A stretch of 64,000 nucleotides of DNA from Rossellomorea aquimaris. Its GTDB lineage: Bacteria; Bacillota; Bacilli; Bacillales; Bacillaceae_B. Positions 43,594 through 52,741 of the stretch are shown here, one piece after another. The stretch is from assembly GCF_000935355.1 (NCBI RefSeq), contig NZ_JXZC01000003.1:1-64000 (forward strand). The letters run 5' to 3'. The number at the start of each line of letters is the position of its first letter. Position 1 is the stretch's first letter. The notes under the pieces were generated by a model. It was not told the origin of the DNA. It did not search any database and saw nothing but the letters and a program-made list of their open reading frames with translations. Position numbers and translations under genes: made by a program.

Positions 43594-45018
43594 ATGGGTA
43601 AAAAATTTCTGCTATTCAGTTTAACCTCTGTGACAGTATTGATTCTGGGGGTAATCAGCTTTACATTTCAATTTGTCACGTCGATCGGAGCCAGCATGGA
43701 CGAAGAGGTCGACAGGAAAACCTCCTTTGAGGAACATGTGGAAACAGTCGACTTGAAGGGTGGGGACCCGATCTCGATTCTCTTGATGGGAGTCGATACG
43801 AGACCGGGGGAAGAGGGCGGTCGAGCCGATACCATGGTTCTCTTAACGATCAATCCCGATTCCGAATCGATGCATATGGTCAGTATCCCCCGTGATACGT
43901 ATGCCCATATAGAAGGCGGATTGAACAAAATCAACAGTGCTTATCAAGTAGGAGGGCCGGAGGAGACCATCCATTCTGTTGAGAACCTCCTGGATGTTCC
44001 CGTGGATTATTTTTTACAAATAAACATGGAGGGCTTTGAAGGCATCATTGAAGCGTTTGGCGGGGTGAAAGTCAACAATGATTTAGAGTTCACTGACAAA
44101 CATGTCCACTTCCCGGAAGGTCAGATTCGATTGGATGGTAAAGAGGCATTGATCTATGCCAGAATGAGAAAGAAGGACCCACGGGGAGACTTTGGCCGTC
44201 AAATACGCCAGCGCCAAGTCATTGAAGCTCTGATGCAAAAAGGGGAGAATATATCCTCAATCACGAAATTCGGTGAAGTCGTCAAGGTCCTTGAAAAAAA
44301 CGTCAAAACAAACATGTCCCTGATCGAGATGTGGAATATTCAATCCAATTATAAGGGTGCTAGGGAAAACATCATGGAACACAAAATCGACGGAAAAGAC
44401 AAAACCATGGAGGGTACGTACTATTACATGCCCGACAAGGAAAAGCTCCATGACATTTCTGATCAGCTTAAAAAGCACATGGAACTTGAAAGTGATCCAA
44501 AACTGTCAGAAGAGAATCCAAAAACAAACGGCTCGGATGATAAGTCCGAGCAGGTCAAGAAAGAAAACGAGAAGACCTTGAAGCCAGATGAGGGGTCACA
44601 CGGAACGCAAAAAGAAATTCCAAGTGATGCCGCCAAGGAAGAGTCGGATAAACATAAAGAAAAGAAAGATTCTGATGGGACGACCATCCAGAATAGCGAC
44701 GAACCGAACGTCGATAAAGTCATCACGAAAGATTGGCAGGCAGTACCTACCCATCAGCAAAGCCATACAAGAGTCACCTTGGATGAAGGTACCCTTGATT
44801 GGGAGGAGATGAAGACCGCCATATCAATAGGCGCTGATTTATCAAAAGAGGATATGATTCTCTGGTGGGTGGAAAGTGATCGTACTGATCGTGCCATTGC
44901 TACTGTGACGAATAAAGCACAAACAGAAACGTACCGGGTTTACGTATCATGGCTGGACGGGGCAGGTTATGCACCGACCAAAGTAGAAGTGCTGCATGTC
45001 AATGATCAAAAGCAGTGA
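43594..45018 (+). CDS. LytR-CpsA-Psr protein with C-terminal DUF1510-like domain
   Basis: The 474-residue protein has an N-terminal membrane anchor and an LCP domain (about 60-215) with LLMGVDTRPGEEGGRADTMVL, SIPRDTYAHI and YARMRKKDPRGDFGRQIRQRQ, the residues that bind polyprenyl-phosphate chains. These enzymes attach glycopolymers to peptidoglycan. A charged Lys/Glu linker (about 300-380) leads to a C-terminal domain with VTLDEGTLDWEEMKTAIS, MILWWVE and YRVYVSWLDG, which resembles the DUF1510 domain of B. subtilis YrrS. That fusion is unusual. GTGGAGGAC precedes the ATG. It lies 53 bases after the glycosyltransferase. Confidence 0.82.
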   Translation: MGKKFLLFSLTSVTVLILGVISFTFQFVTSIGASMDEEVDRKTSFEEHVETVDLKGGDPISILLMGVDTRPGEEGGRADTMVLLTINPDSESMHMVSIPRDTYAHIEGGLNKINSAYQVGGPEETIHSVENLLDVPVDYFLQINMEGFEGIIEAFGGVKVNNDLEFTDKHVHFPEGQIRLDGKEALIYARMRKKDPRGDFGRQIRQRQVIEALMQKGENISSITKFGEVVKVLEKNVKTNMSLIEMWNIQSNYKGARENIMEHKIDGKDKTMEGTYYYMPDKEKLHDISDQLKKHMELESDPKLSEENPKTNGSDDKSEQVKKENEKTLKPDEGSHGTQKEIPSDAAKEESDKHKEKKDSDGTTIQNSDEPNVDKVITKDWQAVPTHQQSHTRVTLDEGTLDWEEMKTAISIGADLSKEDMILWWVESDRTDRAIATVTNKAQTETYRVYVSWLDGAGYAPTKVEVLHVNDQKQ

Positions 45019-45056
45019 AGCATTGTACGGAACTTTAGAGCAAGCATTCCAAAAAA

Positions 45057-45081
45057 AAGGGGGACATGTCCCTCTTTTTTT
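45057..45081 (+). terminator. terminator of the LCP gene
   Basis: GGGACATGTCCC palindrome with flanking AG/CT pairing and a seven-base T-run; also a member of the GGGACA palindrome family. Confidence 0.85.
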
Positions 45082-45121
45082 GGTTAATAGAATGAAAAGA
45101 ATATAGAGGAGAGGCTTATTG

Positions 45122-45310
45122 ATGGAAAACACAGTCATACTAACAGCAGTCATAATCGTATTGGCAGGTATCATTTTTGGGCTGCTATTATTCATAAAGA
45201 AGAAAACGAGGACGTACGAAGAGCGAATGATAGAATTTGAAACGGAAGCCCTTGCCAGTTTAAATAGGGTGGAACATAATCTTACTTTTAAAAGAGAGCA
45301 AAAAGGGTGA
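45122..45310 (+). CDS. 62-residue single-span membrane protein
   Basis: A strong hydrophobic span (VILTAVIIVLAGIIFGLLLF) is followed by a basic stop-transfer sequence and a helical tail. AGAGGAGAGG lies before the ATG. No family was recognised. Its layout resembles the small proteins near 18.8 kb. Confidence 0.6.
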   Translation: MENTVILTAVIIVLAGIIFGLLLFIKKKTRTYEERMIEFETEALASLNRVEHNLTFKREQKG

Positions 45311-45362
45311 GATCCTTCTTAGTAAAGTAGGGTCTCAGCCTTTCCTTGTTCAGCCGGGAAGG

Positions 45363-45376
45363 AAGGTCCGTCCCTC
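45363..45376 (-). repeat. single AAGGTCCGTCCCTC element
   Basis: One half-element of the GGGACGGACC family, inverted, just 3' of the DUF4362 gene. Confidence 0.7.
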
Positions 45377-45383
45377 CGAATAA

Positions 45384-45827
45384 TCAATACCAAAGCACAC
45401 TAACGTCGACATCATTCTTGTTACAGTCAGACAGGTTAAACATATTGTTTGCCATCGTTCCATCTTCGACATGCTCTATCTTCTTGCATGTCATTTCTAC
45501 GTTTTCACCGTTGCCATATGTATCGCGACGGGAATCGCGTACTGAATGAATCAGTGTTCCATCAAACGCCAGGTCATGCAGGATTGGATCGCCTTCTTCC
45601 GTGTAGCTGACAATTCGGACACGATCCTCAACGCCATTTTTCACATTATCGTAAAACTCTTCAAAACGATTGAGATTCTGTACATCGCCGTGTGTATTTA
45701 CAACATCTGTCTCCACAGGCTCATAATCCGCCACTTCCTTACCCAAACCAACCTCAACCTGATCTCCACGCTCATCACAGCCAGCGACCAGCACAAGGAG
45801 CAAACCAGCCATCATCAACCTCTTCAC
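45384..45827 (-). CDS. DUF4362-like lipoprotein
   Basis: The 147-residue protein has a short signal peptide with lipobox LVAGC (Cys17). The segments DVVNTHGDVQNLNRFEEFYDNV and RIVSYTEEGDPILHDL are typical of DUF4362 proteins of unknown function. Two cysteines near the end could form a disulfide. It begins with GTG after AAAGGGATG. A perfect GGGACGGACC palindrome lies upstream, so the gene is flanked by family elements on both sides. Confidence 0.78.
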   Translation of the reverse strand: MKRLMMAGLLLVLVAGCDERGDQVEVGLGKEVADYEPVETDVVNTHGDVQNLNRFEEFYDNVKNGVEDRVRIVSYTEEGDPILHDLAFDGTLIHSVRDSRRDTYGNGENVEMTCKKIEHVEDGTMANNMFNLSDCNKNDVDVSVLWY

Positions 45828-45852
45828 CCAATCATCCCTTTCAGAGATCCAT

Positions 45853-45888
45853 GAGGGACGGACCTCTACTTTTAGAGGTCCGTCCCTC
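45853..45888. repeat. perfect GGGACGGACC palindrome, 36 bp
   Basis: GAGGGACGGACCTCTA and TAGAGGTCCGTCCCTC arms have a four-base loop. It lies upstream of the DUF4362 gene and of yfjP. Confidence 0.92.
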
Positions 45889-45982
45889 TCTCCTGATGTA
45901 TTAGACGAACGACAACGTTGAAGTGTTACACTCCCGTTATGCTATAATACACATACAAGTTTTGTGCGGAAGGATGAGGACG

Positions 45983-46852
45983 ATGGTGATAAGGAATGTT
46001 AAGATTGAAGGTCCGTATGATTTCGACAGGGTACTGGAGCGGCTGGCGCTGGACCCGTTGAATGCGGTAGATCAGGAAGATCGTAGTGTGAAGGTTCCGT
46101 ACTATCTCCCGGATGGGAACGGCGAGGTCATCAAGGTTCAGGCGACAGGCACCACGGACAAGCCTGAGTTCAGCATCACCTTTGAAAATGAAGAGGACCT
46201 TGAAGTGAAGGAGAACCGGATCTCGGACATTTTTCAGTGGCACACCGGTCTTCATGAGATGCATGAACATTTCCTGCAGACCGACCTGAAGCCGATTTTC
46301 GAAGAGCATATCGGCACACCCATCATCCTGGAGTTCGACCCGTTTGCCACAATCGTCAAAAGCATCATCCACCAGCAGCTGAACCTGAAATTCGCTTTCA
46401 CCCTGACCCATCGCTTTGTCACCAAATATGGCTGGCAAAAAGACGGAGTGTGGTTCTATCCATCACCGGAAAAAGTATCGGGTCTTACGGTGGAAGAACT
46501 GCGGGAGCTGCAATTCAGTCAGCGGAAAGCGGAGTATGTGATCGGGATCGGACAAAAGGTCTCTGACGGAGTACTGGACCTGGAAGAATTGGCCCGTCAG
46601 TCAGACGAAGAAGTCATCAAGGAACTCACCAAAATCCGCGGCATCGGTCCTTGGACTGCCCAAAGCTTCCTGTTATTCGGGCTTGGCCGACCGAATCTCT
46701 TTCCGAAAGCGGATATCGGCATCCAAAACGCCATTAAGCTCCTTTTCGGGATGGATCAGAAACCGACCATGGACGAACTGGACAAATTCAGCTCGGACTG
46801 GCATCCTTATCTAAGCTATGCATCCTTGTATTTATGGAGAAGTATCGAATAG
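45983..46852 (+). CDS. yfjP: DNA-3-methyladenine glycosylase (AlkA family), YfjP
   Basis: The 289-residue base-excision repair enzyme removes alkylated purines. It has an AlkA-type N-terminal half and an HhH-GPD domain with LTKIRGIGPWTAQSFLLFGL and the catalytic aspartate in FPKADIG (about residue 244). It fits B. subtilis YfjP, and the next gene is a YfjO homologue as in B. subtilis. The ATG was chosen for GGAAGG nine bases upstream; ATGs further upstream in the same frame are less likely. Confidence 0.87.
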   Translation: MVIRNVKIEGPYDFDRVLERLALDPLNAVDQEDRSVKVPYYLPDGNGEVIKVQATGTTDKPEFSITFENEEDLEVKENRISDIFQWHTGLHEMHEHFLQTDLKPIFEEHIGTPIILEFDPFATIVKSIIHQQLNLKFAFTLTHRFVTKYGWQKDGVWFYPSPEKVSGLTVEELRELQFSQRKAEYVIGIGQKVSDGVLDLEELARQSDEEVIKELTKIRGIGPWTAQSFLLFGLGRPNLFPKADIGIQNAIKLLFGMDQKPTMDELDKFSSDWHPYLSYASLYLWRSIE

Positions 46853-46867
46853 AACGGACGTGAACCA

Positions 46868-48265
46868 ATGAAAAAGCAATACGCAAAAAAACAGCACAAT
46901 GAAGTGAAAATCGAGTTGAAACAACAGTTTCCTCTGACCATAAAAAAAATCGGTATCAATGGTGAAGGAGTCGGCTTCTTTAAACGAAAGATCGTCTTCG
47001 TACCGGGTGCTCTGACGGGAGAAGAAGTAGTCGTCGAGGTAACCAAGGTCCACCCGAAATTCACCGAAGCCCGCATCAAAAAGATCCGGAAGAAGTCACC
47101 ACAGCGCACCAAAGCTCCCTGCCCGGTCTATGAGCAGTGCGGAGGCTGTCAGCTTCAGCACTTGTCATACGAAGGGCAGCTGGACGCGAAACGGGATATC
47201 CTGCTTCAATCACTCGAGCGTCATACGAAGCTCAAATTAGAAGACCTGGACATCCGTCCGACAATCGGGATGGACAACCCATGGCACTACCGGAACAAAA
47301 GTCAATTCCAAGTGGGAACCCAGAACGGGAAAGCTATCGCAGGTCTCTATAGCATGAATTCCAACAAGCTCATCGACATCGATGAGTGTATCGTACAGCA
47401 CCCGCTTACGAATAAAGTCACAACCGAAATCAAACGCATCATCAACGACTTCAACATACCTGTATTTGATGACAAAAAGAAAAAGCCGATTCTGAAAACG
47501 ATCGTCACCCGTGTCGGCTTTGAAACAGGTGAAGTACAAGTCGTACTCGTAACGACGGAGAAGAAAATTCCCCGCAAGGAATTGCTGATTTCGGAAATCC
47601 AGAAACGTCTTCCGGAAGTTGTTTCGATTGCCCAAAACATCAATCCAAAGAAAACGGCACTCGTATTCGGAGACGAAACGATCCACCTTTCAGGTAAAGA
47701 AAGCATCGAAGAACGCCTGGAAGAGTTCACCTACGAGTTATCCGCCCGTGCTTTCTTCCAGCTCAACCCGATCCAGACGAGCAAGCTGTATAATGAAGCG
47801 AAAAAAGCAGCCGGCCTTACAGGTGAAGAAAAAGTGGTCGATGCCTATTGTGGAGTCGGAACAATCGGGTTATGGCTTGCTGACGGAGCAAAAGAAATCC
47901 GAGGAATGGATGTCATCAAGGAAGGGATCGATGACGCAAAGAAGAATGCGAAGAAATTCGGAGTCGATCACGCCGAGTACTTTGTCGGGGGTGCGGAAAC
48001 GCTCATGCCTCATTGGAAAAATGAAGGCTGGCGTCCGGATGTCGTGGTAGTCGATCCTCCTAGAACAGGTTGCGATGACAAACTGCTTGATACACTAAAA
48101 GAAGTAAAGCCTAAAACATTCGTGTATGTATCCTGTAACCCTTCCACTCTTGCGAAGGATATTGATTATTTGAAGAAGCACTATCGCGTGGAGTATTTGC
48201 AGCCTGTGGATATGTTTCCTCAGACCGCACACGTGGAAGTTGTGGCGAAGCTGGTCCTAAAATAA
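46868..48265 (+). CDS. yfjO: 23S rRNA (uracil-5-)-methyltransferase, RumA/YfjO type
   Basis: The 465-residue TrmA/RumA-family enzyme uses SAM to methylate uracil C5 in rRNA. It has an N-terminal TRAM-like domain, an iron-sulfur motif with Cys85, Cys91 and Cys94 ([10 protein letters not shown]), SAM motif [16 protein letters not shown], and the catalytic cysteine 423 in [12 protein letters not shown]. Length equals B. subtilis YfjO. It starts 15 bases after yfjP, in an operon. A bidirectional terminator follows. Confidence 0.9.
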   Translation: MKKQYAKKQHNEVKIELKQQFPLTIKKIGINGEGVGFFKRKIVFVPGALTGEEVVVEVTKVHPKFTEARIKKIRKKSPQRTKAPCPVYEQCGGCQLQHLSYEGQLDAKRDILLQSLERHTKLKLEDLDIRPTIGMDNPWHYRNKSQFQVGTQNGKAIAGLYSMNSNKLIDIDECIVQHPLTNKVTTEIKRIINDFNIPVFDDKKKKPILKTIVTRVGFETGEVQVVLVTTEKKIPRKELLISEIQKRLPEVVSIAQNINPKKTALVFGDETIHLSGKESIEERLEEFTYELSARAFFQLNPIQTSKLYNEAKKAAGLTGEEKVVDAYCGVGTIGLWLADGAKEIRGMDVIKEGIDDAKKNAKKFGVDHAEYFVGGAETLMPHWKNEGWRPDVVVVDPPRTGCDDKLLDTLKEVKPKTFVYVSCNPSTLAKDIDYLKKHYRVEYLQPVDMFPQTAHVEVVAKLVLK

Positions 48266-48271
48266 TGAAAA

Positions 48272-48308
48272 CGGAAAAATCCCTGTGAACCCTCACAGGG
48301 ATTTTTCT
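48272..48308. terminator. bidirectional terminator
   Basis: AAAAATCCCTGTG and CACAGGGATTTTT arms lie between convergent yfjO and the TerC gene. Confidence 0.92.
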
Positions 48309-48325
48309 TATTGAATACTCGTTGA

Positions 48326-49099
48326 TCAGCCATTGCTATGCTGAGATTGCTTATTCCCAGGTGCAAACCACCCAAATAAAGCAATCCCCACAAGAACACC
48401 ATAGAAAGTGAGCGTCCAACCAGTACTGTGAGGAAAATCATGATCGAGCAAGCCGATATCCTCATGTGCCAGTGTAATGACCGCTAACTTCACCCCGACC
48501 CAGGCGACGATCGCATAGGCGGTCGTTTCTAAAGCAGGGCGCTTTTCCAGCAGCTGCACGAACCAGGTTGCCGCATATTTAATCAAAATCAGCCCGGCGA
48601 TTCCTCCAAGGACAACCACGATAAATTGTCCACCATCCATCCCGCCGAAATCCCCCAGTGGAGAATCGGGCAGGCCAAGTGCAAGGGCTACGGCAGCGAG
48701 GATCGAATCTATTGCAAAGGCAAGGTCAGCCAAAGCGATTTTCCCGACAGTCGGCCAAAAGCCTTTCCCTTTAGCTTCTTCTTCTGTGTCTTCCCGGATA
48801 TTTTCGTTTTCTTTCCCGAAACGTGCTTTGATGACATGCTTTAAGCCCAGGTAAAGAAGGTAGGCTGCTCCGATCGCCTGGATCTGCCAGACGTTCGCGA
48901 TAAAAGATATCGCGAAAAGGGCAACGAAGCGGAAGGCGAAGGCCAGAAAGATTCCGTATTTGATGGCCCTTTTCTTTTCATCGTCAGGCAGATGTTTGGC
49001 AATGACGGCGAGGACAAGGGCGTTATCTGCTGATAATAAGCCTTCAAGGCCGATCAGGATCAGTAATGTCCATCCGTATTCTAACCAGATTGATTCCAA
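48326..49099 (-). CDS. TerC-family membrane protein (YceF/YkoY type)
   Basis: The 257-residue protein has about seven spans and the family motifs EGLLSADNALVLAVI in the first span and DLAFAIDSILAAVAL in the middle, whose aspartates are thought to bind metal. B. subtilis YceF and YkoY help manganese loading of exported enzymes. The TTG start follows AAGGAG eight bases upstream; the reading frame continues 67 codons upstream without protein-like sequence. No Mn riboswitch of the yybP-ykoY type was seen upstream. Confidence 0.82.
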   Translation of the reverse strand: MESIWLEYGWTLLILIGLEGLLSADNALVLAVIAKHLPDDEKKRAIKYGIFLAFAFRFVALFAISFIANVWQIQAIGAAYLLYLGLKHVIKARFGKENENIREDTEEEAKGKGFWPTVGKIALADLAFAIDSILAAVALALGLPDSPLGDFGGMDGGQFIVVVLGGIAGLILIKYAATWFVQLLEKRPALETTAYAIVAWVGVKLAVITLAHEDIGLLDHDFPHSTGWTLTFYGVLVGIALFGWFAPGNKQSQHSNG

Positions 49100-49358
49100 A
49101 CGTAAAACTCCTTCCTTAGTGAGTATGCAAACCCGATACGGGGCATTCTTTTTGAAGATAAGTCCACCATTTTTAGCTTCCCACTTATTTTGCATCTGAT
49201 ACTTTAATGACAACAGATTTTTCGATACCCCATTTGAGGGGAATGTCACTTGAAGGTAATGGTAGTCAGGTCGCAGGTATTCTTTAAAGAGTTGAATCAA
49301 ATACTAGTAACCATCCCCTATTGATTAATCATCTTGGGAATATAAGGAGGTGAGTATC

Positions 49359-50057
49359 TTGGAGTGGAAAAGTATACTTTTTGAAGCGGAAGACCTTAAT
49401 TATCTGGAATTATTTCTACGTACCACCATCTTGTATTTTGTCCTGTTTTTAGCAGATAAATCGTTGGGTTTTCGGCAGCCAGGTATTGTCACACCTTATA
49501 ATTTCCTGGTGGGTGCAGGTATTAGTCACATCGCCGCTTCCCGAATGGTGCAGCCTGCGTCACAGCCTATTGATGCGATTGCGATCATATTTGTTTATAT
49601 CCTGATCATCTTATTGATTTCTTATAGTTACATAAAGTTATCACCAAACATTGCCTCAAAAAGGCAGATTGTCCTTGTGAAAAAGGGGAAAGTGGATAAA
49701 GGGAATTTGAGGAAATCCATGCTTACCCTCGATAATTTGTTATCTATTGTAAGAAAGAAGAATGTCTTTGATCTGCAAAATGTCGATTACGTTATTTCAG
49801 AGCCGAACGGAGATTTCAGTGTGGCAAAAAATAGCCATTCTTTACCGGTCACGAAATCCACTATGAATATTCCAATGACCACGAAAGAACTCACTAAAAT
49901 TTTGATTTATGATGGTAAGGTTGATAGAAAAATAATGAAGGAGAAACACCTGAATATAGACTGGGTATACCTTCAGTTAAAAGAACAGAATGTAACGGAT
50001 ATTGAAGATGTCAATCTTGGTCTTATAACTGAACAGAATGAATTATTCATTCATTAG
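49359..50057 (+). CDS. DUF421 (YetF-type) membrane protein, first copy
   Basis: The 232-residue protein has three spans in the first 90 residues and a soluble C-terminal DUF421 domain with LTLDNLLSIVRKKNVFDLQNVDYVISEPNGDFSV. YetF-type proteins occur in sporulation and germination membranes, with unclear roles. The TTG start is six bases after AAGGAGGTG. It is 12 bases upstream of a paralogue. Confidence 0.82.
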   Translation: MEWKSILFEAEDLNYLELFLRTTILYFVLFLADKSLGFRQPGIVTPYNFLVGAGISHIAASRMVQPASQPIDAIAIIFVYILIILLISYSYIKLSPNIASKRQIVLVKKGKVDKGNLRKSMLTLDNLLSIVRKKNVFDLQNVDYVISEPNGDFSVAKNSHSLPVTKSTMNIPMTTKELTKILIYDGKVDRKIMKEKHLNIDWVYLQLKEQNVTDIEDVNLGLITEQNELFIH

Positions 50058-50069
50058 GGGGGACATCCA

Positions 50070-50783
50070 TTGCCTGATGTATTTGGAGTAATCGAGGAAA
50101 TTTCATTAGGGGGATATTTAATCAGAACCCTGATTGTCGGTGTTGTTGGGTTCTTTGTGGGTAGATTGGTTTCAAGGCGGGCTATAAGTCAAATGACCAC
50201 ATATGATTTTGCCCTCATTTGGATACTGGGTGCCATTACGGTATCTCCCTTGTTGGATGGAAAGGTATCATTCACATATATGCTGGTTCCGTTGTTGACT
50301 TTATTCTTTTGGCATATCGTGTTCAGCCTGATTTCATTGAAAAATAGAAGGTTCGGCTTTTTCTTTAATGGGAAGCCAGCCATCCTGATCGATAATGGAA
50401 GGGTTGTCCTGAAGAATCTAAGGAGGCAATTTATCAATGTCGAGCTGCTCCTATCTGAACTCCGGGTGAACGATGTCTTCGATGTAAGTCAGGTCAAATA
50501 TGCCATCTTAGAGCCTAATGGGTTTATTTCCGTTATGAAATACGATCGGGAATCCCATGTCACACCGAAGGACATGAATCTACCTGTAAGTGCAACCGAG
50601 ATTCCACTCGTCGTCATAAATGAAGGTCATATCGTGCATGAGAACTTAAATAAGCTTCAAGTAGGCGAAGGATGGCTAATGAGTCAGTTGACGAAAGAAA
50701 ACATTACAGATATCAATGATGTTTTTTTGGGTACTATGAATAAATCGAAGAAAATGTATGTATTAAAGAATGACGAAAAATAA
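50070..50783 (+). CDS. DUF421 (YetF-type) membrane protein, second copy
   Basis: The 237-residue paralogue of the preceding protein has the same layout of three spans plus a domain with ELLLSELRVNDVFDVSQVKYAILEPNGFISV and a late LMSQLTKENITDINDVFLG. The two differ too much for a recent duplication and may form a heterodimer. The TTG start follows AGGGGGG. No strong terminator was found after it. Confidence 0.82.
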   Translation: MPDVFGVIEEISLGGYLIRTLIVGVVGFFVGRLVSRRAISQMTTYDFALIWILGAITVSPLLDGKVSFTYMLVPLLTLFFWHIVFSLISLKNRRFGFFFNGKPAILIDNGRVVLKNLRRQFINVELLLSELRVNDVFDVSQVKYAILEPNGFISVMKYDRESHVTPKDMNLPVSATEIPLVVINEGHIVHENLNKLQVGEGWLMSQLTKENITDINDVFLGTMNKSKKMYVLKNDEK

Positions 50784-50910
50784 CGATTTGTTTCCCTTTT
50801 CAATACAGGTATGGGAACTGGTATTGAGGGAGCTCAAATTCCTTTTGTCATCACGGGCCATTCCGTGGTATAGTTAATTTACTAATTATGACAGGAGTGA
50901 TGGGTGGACG

Positions 50911-50922
50911 ATGAAGAACTAA
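50911..50922 (+). CDS. three-codon leader peptide MKN
   Basis: ATG AAG AAC TAA follows GGAGTGATGGGTGG. An alternative frame MGGR begins at 50900 and ends at the same place. The stop codon lies inside the first arm of the leader hairpin, as expected for a ribosome-controlled attenuator. Confidence 0.5.
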   Translation: MKN

Positions 50923-50978
50923 TCTTATTTTCGCGACGTTTGAAATTCCATATTTCAAATCAACCAAAATAGGATTAG
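50919..50978 (+). promoter_or_regulatory. anti-antiterminator hairpin of the ABC-F leader
   Basis: CTAATCTTATTTT pairs with AAAATAGGATTAG over 13 bp with one GU wobble. A second stem, TTTGAAAT/ATTTCAAA, lies within. If a stalled ribosome covers the left arm, AGGATTAG at 50971-50978 can pair instead with CTAATCCT at 51046-51053. Confidence 0.8.
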
Positions 50979-51048
50979 TCTGCCCATTTTTATAAAGTGA
51001 CCTGAGCTGTGGAAACAGCTTTCTTTGCGCGCATTACAGGTACGGCTA

Positions 51049-51080
51049 ATCCTTCCAGAGAAATGGGGAGGATTTTTTTG
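51049..51080 (+). terminator. leader terminator of the ABC-F gene
   Basis: ATCCTTCC pairs with GGGGAGGAT and is followed by seven T residues. Its left arm overlaps the antiterminator partner CTAATCCT. Confidence 0.88.
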
Positions 51081-51109
51081 TTCTCCCTTTGATGAGAGGG
51101 GAAGATCGT

Positions 51110-52741
51110 ATGAGAGAATTAATGAAATTAGTGAATATAAGTTATGAAATCATGGATCAGAATATTTTTGAGGGCGTAAAAGCGAGTGTGCAGGAAGGGG
51201 ATGTCATCGGGATCATCGGGCAGAATGGTGCGGGTAAATCGACACTGCTGCAATTGATTCACGGGGATTTAGTACCTTCCGAAGGCACAATCCAATGGTT
51301 GCAACAGGACTTGATCATCGGCATGGTCGAGCAGGAAACCGAATCCTATTCCCTTGATGGCACGACACCTTACGAATCCAGGTTACTGGAAAAATGGCAG
51401 GTTCCGGACCATGATTTTAGGCTTTTGAGCGGCGGTGAAAAGCTGAAAGCGAGGCTTGCAAAAGGTTTTGGGAAAAACGCAGACCTCCTACTAATGGATG
51501 AACCTACGAATCACCTGGATCACGGGAGCATGGAGTTCCTGACGAAACAGATCAACGAGTATAAAGGGACGATCATTCTCGTGTCCCATGACCGGTATTT
51601 TTTGGATGAATCTGTAACAAAGATATGGTCGATCGAAGGCAGAAAGCTCATGGAGCATAGAGGGAATTATTCAAGCTACATGGAGGCACGGAAACAGAAG
51701 CGGCTGACCCAGCAGCGTGAATATGAAAAGCAGCAGAAGATGGTGGAGCGGATCGAAAGCCAGATCAGCGAGCTCAATTCCTGGTCACAAAAAGCGCATG
51801 CCCAGTCCACGAAACAGGAAGGATACAAAGAATACTACCGGGTAAAAGCAAAGCGGACGGACAGCCAGGTGAAATCGAAGCAGAAGCGTCTTGAGAAAGA
51901 GCTTGAGAGGACAAAGGTGGAAGCGGTTGAGGAAGAACATACTGTACGGTTTTCCCTTCAGACCACCCATAAGACAGGAAAGAGGTTCCTGGAAGTGAAG
52001 GATCTGACGAAAGTGTTTGACGGACGAATCCTATTCAGAAACGCCAATTTCACGATCCAGCATGGAGAAAAGGTGTCGATCATCGGACCGAATGGCAGCG
52101 GGAAGACGACATTGATAAAGGTGATCATGGGGCAGGAGACCGCAGACGGTGATGTATGGGTTTCACCATCTGCCCAGATCGGCTATCTGACGCAGGAAGT
52201 GTTCGACCTTCCTCTTGACGAAACGCCCGAACAGCTTTTCCACAAGGAAACATTCGAGGAAAGAGGGAGAGTCCAGACGCTCATGAAGCACTTGGGATTC
52301 CAGACGGCCCACTGGAGGGAGCCGATCAGAAATATGAGTATGGGGGAGCGTGTGAAGTGCAAGTTGATGAAGTATATTTTAGAAGAAAAAGATGTGCTGA
52401 TCCTGGATGAGCCGACGAATCATCTCGATTTGGCATCGCGTGAACAGCTTGAGGATACCCTCGCGCACTACAGTGGAACATTGATCGTCGTGTCCCATGA
52501 CCGGTATTTTCTTGAGAAAACGACGAGTACCAATCTTGTGATCGAGAACGGCGGGATTCATAAATGGCTGAATGAAAGTGCTCCAGAACGGGATGAGCAC
52601 GAGGAATTGAGGCTGAAGCTCGAGACGGAGAGACAGGATGTGTTGGGGAGGCTCAGTTTTATGATGCCGGGTGATAAAGAGTATGCTGAATTAGATAGGA
52701 AATTCATAGAGCTTACGAAGGCGATAAATGGGTTGAAGTGA
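51110..52741 (+). CDS. ABC-F ribosome protection protein, VmlR-like
   Basis: The 543-residue protein has two ATPase domains: Walker A GQNGAGKS with signature LSGGEKLKARLA, and GPNGSGKT with the variant signature MSMGERVKCKLM. A long charged interdomain linker (about 185-300) reaches the peptidyl transferase centre in such proteins. There are no membrane spans. Length and motifs fit VmlR and related lincosamide/pleuromutilin/streptogramin A resistance factors. The ATG follows AGAGGGGAAG; the frame starts upstream at 51089 but lacks a site. The gene sits behind an attenuator with a tiny leader peptide, as B. subtilis vmlR does. Confidence 0.88.
   Translation: MRELMKLVNISYEIMDQNIFEGVKASVQEGDVIGIIGQNGAGKSTLLQLIHGDLVPSEGTIQWLQQDLIIGMVEQETESYSLDGTTPYESRLLEKWQVPDHDFRLLSGGEKLKARLAKGFGKNADLLLMDEPTNHLDHGSMEFLTKQINEYKGTIILVSHDRYFLDESVTKIWSIEGRKLMEHRGNYSSYMEARKQKRLTQQREYEKQQKMVERIESQISELNSWSQKAHAQSTKQEGYKEYYRVKAKRTDSQVKSKQKRLEKELERTKVEAVEEEHTVRFSLQTTHKTGKRFLEVKDLTKVFDGRILFRNANFTIQHGEKVSIIGPNGSGKTTLIKVIMGQETADGDVWVSPSAQIGYLTQEVFDLPLDETPEQLFHKETFEERGRVQTLMKHLGFQTAHWREPIRNMSMGERVKCKLMKYILEEKDVLILDEPTNHLDLASREQLEDTLAHYSGTLIVVSHDRYFLEKTTSTNLVIENGGIHKWLNESAPERDEHEELRLKLETERQDVLGRLSFMMPGDKEYAELDRKFIELTKAINGLK

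Larger units (their letters stand above)
50784..51109. other. attenuator leader region of the ABC-F gene
   Basis: It holds a start-of-transcript region, a short leader frame, a long anti-sense-pairing hairpin, a second hairpin AGCTGT/ACAGCT at 51005-51020 and a terminator. The details are given under the leader peptide and terminator. Confidence 0.8.

Noticed and set aside
49100..49300. N-terminal extension of the TerC protein or a yybP-ykoY manganese riboswitch
   Set aside because: The extension has no protein-like pattern while a TTG with AAGGAG fits family length; the conserved riboswitch core sequences were not found.
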